Translations under genes and position numbers: made by a program
Assembly (NCBI RefSeq): GCF_024448505.1
Contig: NZ_JAMOHV010000016.1
Location: 47,964-111,963, forward strand
Direction: 5' to 3'
Origin: Stutzerimonas degradans
GTDB taxonomy: Bacteria; Pseudomonadota; Gammaproteobacteria; Pseudomonadales; Pseudomonadaceae
DNA length: 64,000 nt
Shown: piece by piece, positions 1 to 8,500 of the stretch
Numbering within the stretch: the first letter of the stretch is position 1
Layout: every line of letters starts with the position of its first letter
Notes under the pieces: model-generated
The model's database searches: none
Seen by the model: the letters and a program-made list of their open reading frames with translations, nothing else
What the model was told of the DNA's origin: nothing

Positions 1-441
1 TCATCGGGTGTCGTCATGTTGATCCACCTTCTATGAGTTTGGCCGAATGACTGTGTCCGCTGAAACACAGCGTTGCGGGCTTATCCCGCCACGAGCCGCG
101 CGGTTCACGGCGTGCACATAGAAGGTGACCGGACCCCATTTTTCGAGTTCCGTGGTTCTGGCCCAGCGGTCCGCGGGCTGACGATGGCGATTGGCGCGAG
201 GCAAAGCGCCCGTCCGCCCAACGCTCCCGGCGCGGATCGCCCGCTCAGCACGCGAAAGCGGCGCCAACCGCGGCCTGCGGCGCTTGGGCGGGAAAACAAG
301 CGAAACGGCACACTTCAGCTCTCTGCTTGACCACCCAGTCATTTTCAGCGCAGCGCGCCCCGACGAACTGCATGCGGCGCGTCCGCCAGAAACGCAAAAA
401 CGGGCCCTGAGGCCCGTTCCTGTTTGCGCTGCGGAGTCGGC
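1..441. other. left-edge region with no gene recognised
   Basis: Short open frames exist on both strands, but none has a convincing ribosome binding site or a recognisable protein, and their translations are Arg/Pro-rich in the way of GC-rich shadow frames. The only feature I can support is the transcription terminator at its right end, which serves the GH5 gene. Confidence 0.5.
395..421 (-). terminator. rho-independent terminator of the GH5 gene
   Basis: An 8-bp perfect stem (AACGGGCC / GGCCCGTT, 399-406 and 411-418) closes a 4-nt loop and is followed on the minus strand by a run of T. It starts about 20 nt downstream of the GH5 stop codon. Confidence 0.8.
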
Positions 442-2550
442 TTACAGCGGGCCGATGCTGCTGCAGCTGTTGGCGGTCTTGGCGTGCTTCTGCAGCACCG
501 GCAGTTGCGGGCGGGCCTTGCCACTGGTCACGTCCAGCGAGAGCGCGTACTCACCCCACCAGGGACCTGCCGCCCAGTAGGTGCTGGGGATGCAGTTCTG
601 CCGCAGGTAAGCCAGCAGGTTGTCGGTGGCGACGATGGCCGAGGGCGAGAAGTCCGGTACACCGTGCTCACCGATGTAGCCGCGCAGGTTGTTGCTCTTC
701 AGCCACTCGACGAAGGGCTTGACGCGATTCACGCCGATCATCGGGTCGAATACTTCGGCCTTGTCGAAGTAGTTGCCGGAGAAGTCCTTGTCCACATACA
801 TGTGCGCTTCGAACACCAGGTTGTTCTTGCGATCGCGCATCCACGGATCGTTGATCAGCTGGGTGTTGTAGTGCGGCCAGTGGTAGGCGCTCGACCAGCG
901 ATCACCTGCCACGTAGATCCAGCGCTGGCTGTCCAGGGTGCGGATCGCCTTGGCAGCGGCCAGTGCGGCCTGCGGCCACAGTCCGTTGGTGGAGTACGGC
1001 TCGTTCATCAGGCCGTAACCCTCGACGGCCGGATGGCTGACGACTTCTTGAACAATCTGCTTCCACACGCCGGCGAACGAACTGATGGGTACTTCGCTGG
1101 AGCCGATCAGCTTGCCGAAGTAGCGGTAGTAGTTATGCAGATCGAGGATGACCTTCACGCCGTGCTTGTGCGCGAAGTCCAGCGACTGCTTCAGACGCGC
1201 CAGCTCGGTGGCGTTGAGCGGGGTGTTAAGCTTGGGCTGGATGCGCTCCCAGAGGAACGGGAGGCGCACCAGCTTCATGCCCAGATCGGCGTACTTCTTG
1301 TAGTACGACTCTGCCGGATAGGTGTAGTTGGTGCCGTGCACACCCGGCACCACCGACGGGCCGAAGCCGGCGCCGGACAGGTTGACGCCGACCAGGCGCG
1401 GCTGGCCATTGGTGGTGTCGGCCGGCGCAGTGGATTCAGCCGGTGCGCTCACGACCGGCGCCGAGGGTGCGGGGCTGGTGACCGTGCCGGTGGAGGTGCT
1501 GGTGCCGCTGATGGCAGTGATGGTCTTCGGATAGCCCACCGCGTTGCCGTCCAGAACCGCGCCATCCAGATAGACACTCATGTTGCTGCCGGAAACATAG
1601 GCGGCAGTGATCTTGCGCACCTGACCATCGGCCAGTTTCACCGAATTGCCCAACTTGAACGCAGCCTGGTTGGCACCCGTGGCAGCAATGGAGAAACCGG
1701 CCGACTTGCGCCATACCCCGTTGAGCCAGTCGGTATTGGTGAAGTTATTGAGGCCGCTGGTGGCGAGTGTGGTTTGGGTCGGTGCGGTAATTGCCGTTTC
1801 GGTGGTACTTCCGGAAACAGCCGTCAGTTTGTTCGGATAGCCAACCACGCTGCCGTTTACTGCCGCGCCATCGAGAAAGACGCTCATGTTGGAACCGACA
1901 ACCTGCACAGTTTTGACCTTGCGCAGCTGGCCATCGGCCAGTTTTACCGTCGCGCCAACAATGAATGCGCTCTTGCTTGCGCTAGTTGCCGGAATGGAAA
2001 AACCGGCGGACTTGCGCCAGACACCGTTGAGCCAGTCGGTATTGGTGAAGTTGTTGATACCGGACGCATAAGCGATACCGCTCGAAACGGTAGTCGTGGA
2101 CCCGCTGCTGGTTGTAGGCGAGCTGGTGGTCGGACTGGTGGTCGCGGTGGCGATGGTCACTGCGCTCAGAACATTCGGCGCCCCCACCTTGTTGCCATCC
2201 ACTACCGCGCCATCGAGGAACACGCTGAGGTTGCTGCCAACTACGTAAACCTTGGTGACCTTGCGCACCTGCCCGTCGGCCAGACGCACGCTGGCGCCGA
2301 CCTTGAACGCGGCATTGTTGGCAGTGGAGGCCGGAATCGACAGGGCCGGCGCGGCACGCCAGACGCCATTGAGCCAATCGGTATTGGTGAAGCCGTTGAT
2401 CTTCGCGCTGAGGGTCACAGTCGTCGACGCAGTGCTGAGCGCATCAGCGGCCAACACTGCAGAGGAAGCGGTAACGCTGCCCAGTACGGCGGCCAGGGCG
2501 ATGGAAGCTACGAGCGCCTTGCGGGAGCCGGCAAAAACGTTGATAGACAT
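442..2550 (-). CDS. secreted glycoside hydrolase family 5 (cellulase-like) with three N-terminal repeat modules
   Basis: Predicted exported endo- or exo-glycanase of 702 residues. An N-terminal signal peptide (about residues 1-35, ending AVLAADA) precedes three tandem modules of about 80 residues (52-131, 166-246, 267-347). Each contains FTNTDWLNGVW, LADGQ-RK and GSN-SV-LDG motifs, and Ser/Thr/Pro-rich linkers separate them. The C-terminal half (about 385-702) is a GH5-type TIM barrel: NEP at 516-518 supplies the acid/base Glu517 and GEHG at 627-630 the nucleophile Glu628, with LHNYYRY near 471. The start is ATG at 2550 with CGGAGAGAAAG upstream. Substrate cannot be told from sequence; beta-glucan or self-produced exopolysaccharide are both possible. 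The repeats are probably carbohydrate- or surface-binding, which is inference. The gene appears monocistronic. Confidence 0.85.
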   Translation of the reverse strand: MSINVFAGSRKALVASIALAAVLGSVTASSAVLAADALSTASTTVTLSAKINGFTNTDWLNGVWRAAPALSIPASTANNAAFKVGASVRLADGQVRKVTKVYVVGSNLSVFLDGAVVDGNKVGAPNVLSAVTIATATTSPTTSSPTTSSGSTTTVSSGIAYASGINNFTNTDWLNGVWRKSAGFSIPATSASKSAFIVGATVKLADGQLRKVKTVQVVGSNMSVFLDGAAVNGSVVGYPNKLTAVSGSTTETAITAPTQTTLATSGLNNFTNTDWLNGVWRKSAGFSIAATGANQAAFKLGNSVKLADGQVRKITAAYVSGSNMSVYLDGAVLDGNAVGYPKTITAISGTSTSTGTVTSPAPSAPVVSAPAESTAPADTTNGQPRLVGVNLSGAGFGPSVVPGVHGTNYTYPAESYYKKYADLGMKLVRLPFLWERIQPKLNTPLNATELARLKQSLDFAHKHGVKVILDLHNYYRYFGKLIGSSEVPISSFAGVWKQIVQEVVSHPAVEGYGLMNEPYSTNGLWPQAALAAAKAIRTLDSQRWIYVAGDRWSSAYHWPHYNTQLINDPWMRDRKNNLVFEAHMYVDKDFSGNYFDKAEVFDPMIGVNRVKPFVEWLKSNNLRGYIGEHGVPDFSPSAIVATDNLLAYLRQNCIPSTYWAAGPWWGEYALSLDVTSGKARPQLPVLQKHAKTANSCSSIGPL
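1510..1752 (-). repeat. GH5 N-terminal module, copy 3
   Basis: Residues 267-347, nearly identical to copy 2 in its first 20 residues. A Pro/Ser/Thr/Ala linker (about 350-380) then joins it to the catalytic domain. Confidence 0.85.
1813..2055 (-). repeat. GH5 N-terminal module, copy 2
   Basis: Residues 166-246, preceded by a Ser/Thr-rich linker (about 135-158). It shares FTNTDWLNGVWRKSAGFSI with copy 3 and carries GSNMSVFLDGA. Confidence 0.85.
2158..2397 (-). repeat. GH5 N-terminal module, copy 1
   Basis: Residues 52-131 of the GH5 protein. It is the most divergent of the three copies: WRAAPALSI replaces WRKSAGFSI, and GAPN replaces GYPN or GYPK. It keeps the FTNTDWLNGVW, LADGQVRKV and GSNLSVFLDGA motifs. 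Confidence 0.85.
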
Positions 2551-3060
2551 CTTTCTCTCCGAAACTTAATACGTCTAAAGGCGCTTTCGCGGCCTTTAAA
2601 AAAGTGCGGGAGGTCAATTGAGTCGTGGGTGGCACTGCTTGTCGGGAAGCCGCTTTGTCACAACTGAATGAACCAGTCAGCAATCGGAAAACCCGCTGTT
2701 CCAACCCTGAACAATCCGAATTAATCGTTGCGTGGCGGCTTTATAATAGGTTCCAAAAAATAATGGAAATTCAAACGACCATTTGCAGTCGCCAAAATAT
2801 CGACATGCTTTGATAGTTGCTATTAGTTCGCCACTGCAAAATAGCAACTTGCCAGCAATCTAAGGGATTAATTACCGGCCTGTTAGAACACCTTTGACCG
2901 TCTAAAGGCGTCATTTTTTTGAATTGGAGGCGAAGTTTGTTTCAATTCAAAGTCCAATCTTTTCCGACAAACGGCGATGCATCTGGGCGGGAGACCGGCC
3001 GCGAATCTTCCGTTGGCAGGCGCTGTCCCAACAGAACTGAGGTCACCACGGAGCAAGGCC
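2551..3060. other. AT-rich intergenic region between divergent genes
   Basis: 510 bp without a credible gene and with visibly lower GC than its surroundings (about 2690-2960). It holds the hairpin described at 2576-2598, a 9-bp inverted repeat (GTTGCTATT 2816-2824 / AATAGCAAC 2840-2848), a TATAAT hexamer at 2742-2747 without a good -35, and two copies of the 12-mer CGTCTAAAGGCG at 2572-2583 and 2899-2910. It presumably contains the promoters of the GH5 gene and of the DUF2945 gene, but I cannot place them with confidence. Confidence 0.5.
2576..2598 (-). promoter_or_regulatory. possible 5'-leader hairpin of the GH5 mRNA
   Basis: Read on the minus strand, TAAAGG pairs with CCTTTA around an inner CGC-GAAA-GCG hairpin. 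This gives a 9-bp stem with one bulged C and a GAAA tetraloop. It lies 26-48 nt upstream of the GH5 start codon. There is no following T run, so it is not a simple terminator. A regulatory role is inference. Confidence 0.3.
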
Positions 3061-3270
3061 ATGAATCGATTCAAGGTGGGCGATCACGTCAGCTGGAATT
3101 CCGAGGCGGGGCGGGTCAGCGGCACCATCATCAAGGTCCATACGGCCGATACGCAGTACAAGGGGCACACCCGGCGCGCCAGCGCGCAGGAGCCGCAGTA
3201 CGAGATCAAGAGTGACAAGACCGATCACATCGCCATGCACAAACCCGGTGCACTGACGAAGCTGGACTGA
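3061..3270 (+). CDS. DUF2945 (hypervirulence-associated TUDOR-like) protein
   Basis: A 69-residue protein beginning MNRFKVGDHVSW, with the GDHVSWNSEAGRVSGTI pattern and the later HTRRAS and SDKTDHIAMHKPGAL motifs of the DUF2945 family. This is a small beta-barrel, SH3/Tudor-like family of unknown function. The start is ATG at 3061 with GGAG about 7 nt upstream; an upstream in-frame start at 2977 would add unrelated sequence. The stop is 6 nt before the DUF488 gene, so the two are probably cotranscribed. Confidence 0.8.
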   Translation: MNRFKVGDHVSWNSEAGRVSGTIIKVHTADTQYKGHTRRASAQEPQYEIKSDKTDHIAMHKPGALTKLD

Positions 3271-3276
3271 CCCGGC

Positions 3277-3861
3277 ATGAGCATGCCGGACACGGTCTGG
3301 ACCATCGGCCACTCGACACGCTCGCTCGAACAGTTCATCGCCCTGCTCGAGCACTACCGCATCGAGGGGATCGCCGATGTGCGCCGCCATCCAGGTTCAC
3401 GCCGACTGCCGCAGTTCGGCTCGGACGCCCTGCGCGAAGCGCTCGCTGACCGCGGCATCAACTATGAATGGTTACCGGAGCTGGGCGGCCGTCGTCGCGC
3501 CGCGGCCGGCTCGGTCAACCAGGCGTGGCGCAACGCTTCGTTTCGCGGCTATGCCGACCATCTGGCCAGCGCAGAGTTTGCCCGCGGCCTGGAACGTCTG
3601 CTGGCGCTGGCCGGCAAGCGGCACACCGCGATGATGTGCGCCGAGGTGTTGTGGTGGCGCTGCCACCGCTCGCTGGTTTCCGATGTGCTGAAGGTGCGCG
3701 GCATCGAGGTGCTGCACATTCAGGACGAACAGCATCTGATCGCACACCCGTTCACCGCACCGGCGCGGTTGGTCGATGGCGAGCTGAGTTACGCGCAAGA
3801 CGCGGGAGAACCCCTGCGCCAGGATGCCGACGGCGGACGGCAGGCGCGCCTGGACATCTAG
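3277..3861 (+). CDS. DUF488 family protein
   Basis: 194 residues. It starts with a VWTIGHSTRSLEQFIALL pattern and has the IADVRRHPGSRRLPQF segment and the CAEVLWWRCHRSLVSD motif (Cys, Trp, Cys-His-Arg) that define the DUF488 family. The biochemical role is unknown; conserved Cys/His/Arg residues suggest an enzyme or nucleic-acid-related function. It follows the DUF2945 gene by 6 nt and is likely its operon partner. Confidence 0.85.
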   Translation: MSMPDTVWTIGHSTRSLEQFIALLEHYRIEGIADVRRHPGSRRLPQFGSDALREALADRGINYEWLPELGGRRRAAAGSVNQAWRNASFRGYADHLASAEFARGLERLLALAGKRHTAMMCAEVLWWRCHRSLVSDVLKVRGIEVLHIQDEQHLIAHPFTAPARLVDGELSYAQDAGEPLRQDADGGRQARLDI

Positions 3862-3881
3862 CGCGCCGCGCTGCGACGCAC

Positions 3882-4718
3882 TCAGGCGCGCTCGATACGA
3901 TCCGGGTGGATGACGATGCGCCCGTGCTTGTACAGACCGCCGATGGCTTTCTTGAAGTTGCCCTTGCTGACGCCGAACTGGCGCGCGATCTCTTCGGCCG
4001 GGCTCTTGTCGCTCAGCGCCAGCACGCCCTGCCCCTCTTCCAGCTTCTGCAGAATCAGCGCCTGCAGCGCGTCGAGCGCTTCGCTGCCCACCGGCTGCAG
4101 GCTCAGGCTGATCTTGCCGTCGGCGCGCAGCTCCTTGATGAAGCCGCTCTCGCGCATCCCCGGGCGCAGGAACTTGAACGCTTCGTTCTTGTGGATCAGC
4201 CCCCAGTGCTGGCCGTTGATGATGGCCTTGAAGCCCAGCTCGGTGGCCTCGACCACGAGCAGATCCACCGCCTCGCCGGCGGCATAGTGCGGCGGCGTAC
4301 GGTCCAGATAGCGGTCGAGCCGCGCGGTGGCGGTGATGCGCCGCGTGCGTTTGTCCACGTAGACATAAACCACGCAGTAGTCGCCAACCTGCAGCGGGCG
4401 CTTCTCCTCCGAGTGCGGCAGCAGCAGGTCCTTCGGCAGCCCCCAATCGAGGAACAGGCCGACGCGGTTGATTTCCACCACCTTGAGGCTGGCGAACTCA
4501 CCGACCTGCACCTTGGGCTTGTCGGTGGTGGCGATCAGTTTGTCCTCGCTGTCGAGGTAGACGAAGACGTTGAGCCAGTCGTCCACCTCGGTCGGCGCAT
4601 TCTTCGGGATATAGCGCTTGGGCAGGAGGATTTCGCCGTCCGCGCCGCCGTCGAGATAGAGGCCGAAACTGGTGTGCTTGACGACCTGCATGCTGTTGTA
4701 GCGCCCGATAGCGGCCAT
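3882..4718 (-). CDS. S1 RNA-binding domain protein, CvfB/YitL family
   Basis: 278 residues. The N-terminal half has tandem S1-like beta-barrel domains (VKHTSFGLYLDGG near residues 13-25, repeated around VVEINRVGLFLDWG). The C-terminus is a winged helix (about 220-278; IARQFGVSKGNFKKAIGGLYK). CvfB-type proteins bind RNA and affect gene expression in firmicutes; the role here is inferred only from family. ATG at 4718 is chosen over an upstream start at 4739 because family members begin MxxIGRYN and CAGGATC precedes it. The gene is convergent with DUF488. Confidence 0.85.
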   Translation of the reverse strand: MAAIGRYNSMQVVKHTSFGLYLDGGADGEILLPKRYIPKNAPTEVDDWLNVFVYLDSEDKLIATTDKPKVQVGEFASLKVVEINRVGLFLDWGLPKDLLLPHSEEKRPLQVGDYCVVYVYVDKRTRRITATARLDRYLDRTPPHYAAGEAVDLLVVEATELGFKAIINGQHWGLIHKNEAFKFLRPGMRESGFIKELRADGKISLSLQPVGSEALDALQALILQKLEEGQGVLALSDKSPAEEIARQFGVSKGNFKKAIGGLYKHGRIVIHPDRIERA

Positions 4719-4766
4719 GATCCTGCCCTGTGTGTACAAAGGCGCGATTCTAGCAGCGCCGCGCGG

Positions 4767-7100
4767 TTAACGCGGCAATGCGTAGGCGATCACCGAATCC
4801 CCGGCAGCGGTCCCCAGTGAGCCGTGGCCGCCGGCGACCACCACCACCATCTGCCGTCCCGAGGGGCTGCGGTAGGTCATTGGCGTCGCCTGTCCACCGG
4901 CCGGTAGGCGGGCTTTCCACAGTTCGCGCCCGGAGGTGCTGTCGTAGGCGCGCAGGTAATAGTCCAGCGTGCCGCTGAGAAAGGCCACACCGCCGGCGGT
5001 CAGCATCGGCCCGCCGAGGCTCGGCACGCCCATCTTGAACGGCAATGGCAGCGGCGCGCGGTCGCGTACGGTGCCATTGGTGCGCAGCCAGTGGGTCTTG
5101 CCGGTGCGCAGGTCCGCGCCGGCGACGTACCCCCACGGCGGCGCGGTGCAAGGCAGGCCGAGCGGCGAGACGAACGGCTTGAGCTCGACGGCGAAGGGCG
5201 AGCCGAAATTCTCGTTGAGGTAAGGCGGCTTGTCGGACACCAGCGTGCTGCTGTCGTCTTCACGCGGCACCAGCTTCGAGGTGAACGCCAGGTAGGCGGG
5301 CGCGCTGAAGATCATCTGGCGGACCGGATCGACCGCCACCCCGCCCCAGTTGAACACGCCGAAATTGCCCGGATAGACCAGCGTGCCCTGGGTCGAAGGC
5401 GGCGTGTAGCGGCCCTCGTAGCGCAGCGAATGGAACTGGATGTGGCAGAGCATCTGGTCGATCAGTGTCGCGCCCCAGAGGTCCTTGCCGGTCAGCTTCG
5501 GCGGCTGGTAGGACAGTGCCGACACCGGCTGCGTCGGTGCGGTCCAGTCGCCTTCGGCCGCGCCCTGCGGGGCTGGCTCCTCGCGCACCGGCAGGATCGG
5601 CTCGCCGCTGCGACGGTCCAGTACATAGATATCGCCCTGCTTGGTCGGGGCCACCAGCGCCGGCACCGGGCCTGCATCGGTCTGGATGTCGACCAGGCTC
5701 GGCTGCGCCGGTACGTCCATGTCCCAGAGGTCGTGGTGTACCGTCTGGAACACCCAGCGCAGGCGCCCGGTCTCGATCTCCAGCGCCACCACCGAGGAGG
5801 AAAAGCGCTCGCTGTTCTCGCTGCGCCGCCCGCCCCACTGATCGGGCACCTGATTGCCGAACGGCACGTAAACCAGCCCCAGCGTCTCGTCCGCGCTGGA
5901 GATGCTCCAGCTGTTCGGCGTGCTCTGGCTGTACGTCTGGCCCGGGGCGATGGGCTCGGTTCGTTCCGGGTTGCCGGGGTCGAAGTTCCAGCGCAGCTCG
6001 CCGCTGCGCACATCGTAGGCGCGGATCACCCCGGACGGCTCGTGGCGGCGCACGTTATCGTTCACCGCCCCGCCGATGATGACCAGCCCACGCGCCACCA
6101 CCGGCGGCGAGGTGGAGTAATAGAAGCCTTCCTTGACGTTGGGCATGTTGGCCCAGAGGTTTACCTGTCCGTCCTCACCGAACCCGGGACAGAGCTTGCC
6201 GGTCTTCGCATCCAGCGCCAGCAGGCGGGCATCGGCAGTCGGCATGAACAGCCGCTGGCGGCATTGCTGCCCGGCCGGCGCCTGCCGCTCGACGTGATAG
6301 GACAGGCCCCGGCACGTCAGATGCTGGCGATTGCTGGAGTCGCTCACCTGCGGATCGAAACGCCAGCGCTCCTCACCGGTTTCGGCGTCGAGCGCGATGA
6401 CGAAGTTGTGCGGCGTGCAGAGGTAGAGCGCGTCGTCAATCTTCAGCGGCGTGACTTCGTAGGTGGTCTCGTCGGGGTCAGTGGGCCGGCGCAGGTCACC
6501 GGTGTGGTAGTGCCAGACCGGCTCGAGCCGCTCGACGTTCTGCGGCGTGATCTGCGCCAGCGGCGAATAACGCTGCCCCAGCTGGGTGCGGCCATAGGCG
6601 TGCCAGTCGCCGTCAGGTTCCTCACCCTCTCCGGGTGCCGTCGCCTCGGCCAGCGGCGGCGGCAGCATGCCCTTGACGTCATTCGCGTCGCGCCCGAGCG
6701 CCAGTACCGCCGTCGCGCCCCAGAGCACGACGGCCAGCAGCAGCGGCAGCGCCGCGCCGCCCCAGGCGCGCAGGCCGAAGTGCTGCCAGCTCAGGCGCTG
6801 AACGATCCAGGGCATCAGCAACCACAGGCCGAACGGCGCGATGAGGCTGCCGCGTGGCGCCAGCTGCCACCAGTCCAGCCCGACCTCGTAAAGCGCCCAA
6901 CCGAGTGCCGCAAGCATCAACAGCGCATACAGCCAGAGCGCCGCGCGCTGGCGCTTGAGCAGCAAAATGCCCACCAGCAGAAATCCCGCGCCGACTGCGG
7001 CGAAGTACCAGGTGCCACCGAGATCGAACAGCCGTACCCCGCCGATGATGAGTGCGAGCCCGAGAAGAATGCCGAATACACCGCTGATAACGACCGCCAC
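4767..7100 (-). CDS. gcd: membrane-bound PQQ-dependent glucose dehydrogenase
   Basis: 777 residues, close to the 796 of E. coli Gcd. Five N-terminal membrane segments (about 1-24, 30-48, 54-71, 84-102, 115-135) anchor a periplasmic eight-bladed quinoprotein domain from about residue 160, with WHAYGRTQLGQRYSPL, LDAETGEERWRFDP and WVFQTVHHDLWDMDVPAQP motifs. The enzyme oxidises glucose and other aldoses to the lactone in the periplasm and passes electrons to ubiquinone. PQQ synthesis genes are not in this window. It lies 98 nt downstream of a second, soluble PQQ sugar dehydrogenase on the same strand, so cotranscription is possible. The start ATG at 7100 follows a GAGGCAG sequence. Confidence 0.93.
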   Translation of the reverse strand: MAVVISGVFGILLGLALIIGGVRLFDLGGTWYFAAVGAGFLLVGILLLKRQRAALWLYALLMLAALGWALYEVGLDWWQLAPRGSLIAPFGLWLLMPWIVQRLSWQHFGLRAWGGAALPLLLAVVLWGATAVLALGRDANDVKGMLPPPLAEATAPGEGEEPDGDWHAYGRTQLGQRYSPLAQITPQNVERLEPVWHYHTGDLRRPTDPDETTYEVTPLKIDDALYLCTPHNFVIALDAETGEERWRFDPQVSDSSNRQHLTCRGLSYHVERQAPAGQQCRQRLFMPTADARLLALDAKTGKLCPGFGEDGQVNLWANMPNVKEGFYYSTSPPVVARGLVIIGGAVNDNVRRHEPSGVIRAYDVRSGELRWNFDPGNPERTEPIAPGQTYSQSTPNSWSISSADETLGLVYVPFGNQVPDQWGGRRSENSERFSSSVVALEIETGRLRWVFQTVHHDLWDMDVPAQPSLVDIQTDAGPVPALVAPTKQGDIYVLDRRSGEPILPVREEPAPQGAAEGDWTAPTQPVSALSYQPPKLTGKDLWGATLIDQMLCHIQFHSLRYEGRYTPPSTQGTLVYPGNFGVFNWGGVAVDPVRQMIFSAPAYLAFTSKLVPREDDSSTLVSDKPPYLNENFGSPFAVELKPFVSPLGLPCTAPPWGYVAGADLRTGKTHWLRTNGTVRDRAPLPLPFKMGVPSLGGPMLTAGGVAFLSGTLDYYLRAYDSTSGRELWKARLPAGGQATPMTYRSPSGRQMVVVVAGGHGSLGTAAGDSVIAYALPR

Positions 7101-7198
7101 CGCTGCCTCCTGTCCAGTGGATTGCGCACGCTGCCGCCATGGCGGCCCTGGTCAGTGGACCGACATGTGTCGCAATCGCTCCCTGGACGGCAGGAAAT

Positions 7199-8344
7199 TC
7201 ACTTCCCTTCCAGCCCCAGCCGCAGCAGCCGGCCATCGCTGTCGTCGGTCAGCAGATACAGATAGCCATCCGGCCCGAGACGAACGTCGCGGATACGTTC
7301 GCCCATGGATTCCAGCAAGCGCTCCTCGTGGACGATACGGTCGCCCTCGAGCTGCAGGCGGATCAGTGCCTGCGCCGACAGTGCGCCGATGAACAGGTTG
7401 TGTTTCCAGGCCGGGAAGCGCTCGGCATCGTAGAAGGCCATGCCACTGATAGCGGGGGATTTCTTCCAGACGTACAGCGGCGGCTCGGTGCCTTCCACGG
7501 TCGTGCCCTTCGCTTCGGGAATCGGCAGCAGGCTGTAGTTGATGCCGTGCGTGGCCAGCGGCCAGCCGTAGTTTTTCCCCGGCCGGGGGATGTTGATCTC
7601 GTCGCCGCCGCGCGGGCCGTGCTCGTGGGTCCAGAGTTGCCCGGTCCAGGGATTGAGTGCTGCGCCCTGCTGGTTGCGGTGGCCGTAGGACCAGATCTCC
7701 GGCCGCGCGCCCTTGCGATCGACGAAGGGGTTGCCCTCTGGCACGCGGCCATCGGGATAAAGGCGCACCAGCTTGCCCTGCAGCTTGTCCAGCTCCTGCG
7801 CGGTGGGCCGCTGGTTGTTCTCGCCGAGCGCGATGAACAGATAGCCGTCGCGATCGAACACCAGCCGCGAACCGAAGTGCACGCCCGTCGACAGCTTGGG
7901 CTGCTGACGAAAGATCACCTGGAAATCCTCCAGCCGCGTGCGATCTTCACTCAATCGCCCGCGCCCGACCGCGGTGCCGGCCCGGCCGTTTTCGCCAGCC
8001 TCCGCATAGCTGAGATACACCAGCCGGTCACGCGGGAACGTCGGCGACAGCGCCACATCGAGCAATCCGCCCTGGCCACTGGCGAACACCTCCGGCACGC
8101 CAGCCAGCGGCGCCGAGCGCGAGCCGTCCAGCCCCACCAGGCGCAACCGGCCGGGCCGTTCGGTCACCAGCAGGTGCTCACCATCGGGCAGGAACGCCAG
8201 TGCCCAGGGGTTTTCCAGCCCCGCCGCCACCTCCTCCAGCCGCAGCTGACCGAGTTCGCTGCGGTACCGTTGCGGCTCGGCGGCGATAACCGGGGCCGAA
8301 GCAAACAGGGCAGCGACCACAACGGCAATGAGGGGATGCGACAT
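7199..8344 (-). CDS. periplasmic PQQ-dependent aldose sugar dehydrogenase (YliI/Asd type)
   Basis: 381 residues with a signal peptide (about 1-22, ending PVIAAEP). It has the soluble beta-propeller PQQ sugar dehydrogenase fold: ENPWALAFLPDG early, HFGSRLVFDRDGYLFIALGE in the middle, then GHRNQQG and HEHGPRGGDEIN, which line the PQQ/calcium site in this family. It oxidises aldose sugars in the periplasm; the physiological substrate and electron acceptor are unknown. The start chosen is ATG at 8344 with GGAG upstream, giving a clean signal peptide; an upstream start at 8407 would add 21 Arg-rich residues. Confidence 0.9.
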   Translation of the reverse strand: MSHPLIAVVVAALFASAPVIAAEPQRYRSELGQLRLEEVAAGLENPWALAFLPDGEHLLVTERPGRLRLVGLDGSRSAPLAGVPEVFASGQGGLLDVALSPTFPRDRLVYLSYAEAGENGRAGTAVGRGRLSEDRTRLEDFQVIFRQQPKLSTGVHFGSRLVFDRDGYLFIALGENNQRPTAQELDKLQGKLVRLYPDGRVPEGNPFVDRKGARPEIWSYGHRNQQGAALNPWTGQLWTHEHGPRGGDEINIPRPGKNYGWPLATHGINYSLLPIPEAKGTTVEGTEPPLYVWKKSPAISGMAFYDAERFPAWKHNLFIGALSAQALIRLQLEGDRIVHEERLLESMGERIRDVRLGPDGYLYLLTDDSDGRLLRLGLEGK

Positions 8345-8439
8345 GAGTTTCTCCACAGTTCGAGCCGACGACCGCCTCAGTAAAGAACAAAGCCAGCGGG
8401 CGCGCACCCGGCGCTACGCACGACTGCTCAGCGGAAAAG

Positions 8440-8468
8440 TGAACAAAAGTCAACAGAATCTGTATAAT
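8440..8468 (+). promoter_or_regulatory. sigma-70 promoter of the 58-residue protein gene
   Basis: A perfect TATAAT at 8463-8468 is preceded by a 17-bp spacer and TGAACA (8440-8445, 4 of 6 matches to TTGACA). It points at the ATG at 8501. Confidence 0.7.
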
Positions 8469-8500
8469 GCCCGGTTCGACTGATATACGGAAAAGTGATC

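Noticed and set aside
424..2667. Long open frame (747 codons) on the plus strand opposite the GH5 gene
   Set aside because: It is the GC-rich shadow of a gene with clear GH5 motifs and signal peptide; its translation has no recognisable domain.
2742..2747. TATAAT hexamer in the gap before the DUF2945 gene
   Set aside because: No acceptable -35 at 16-18 bp and over 300 nt from the next gene; probably chance in AT-rich DNA.
5091..7265. Long open frame on the plus strand opposite gcd
   Set aside because: Arg/Gln/Ala-rich shadow of a well-supported glucose dehydrogenase.
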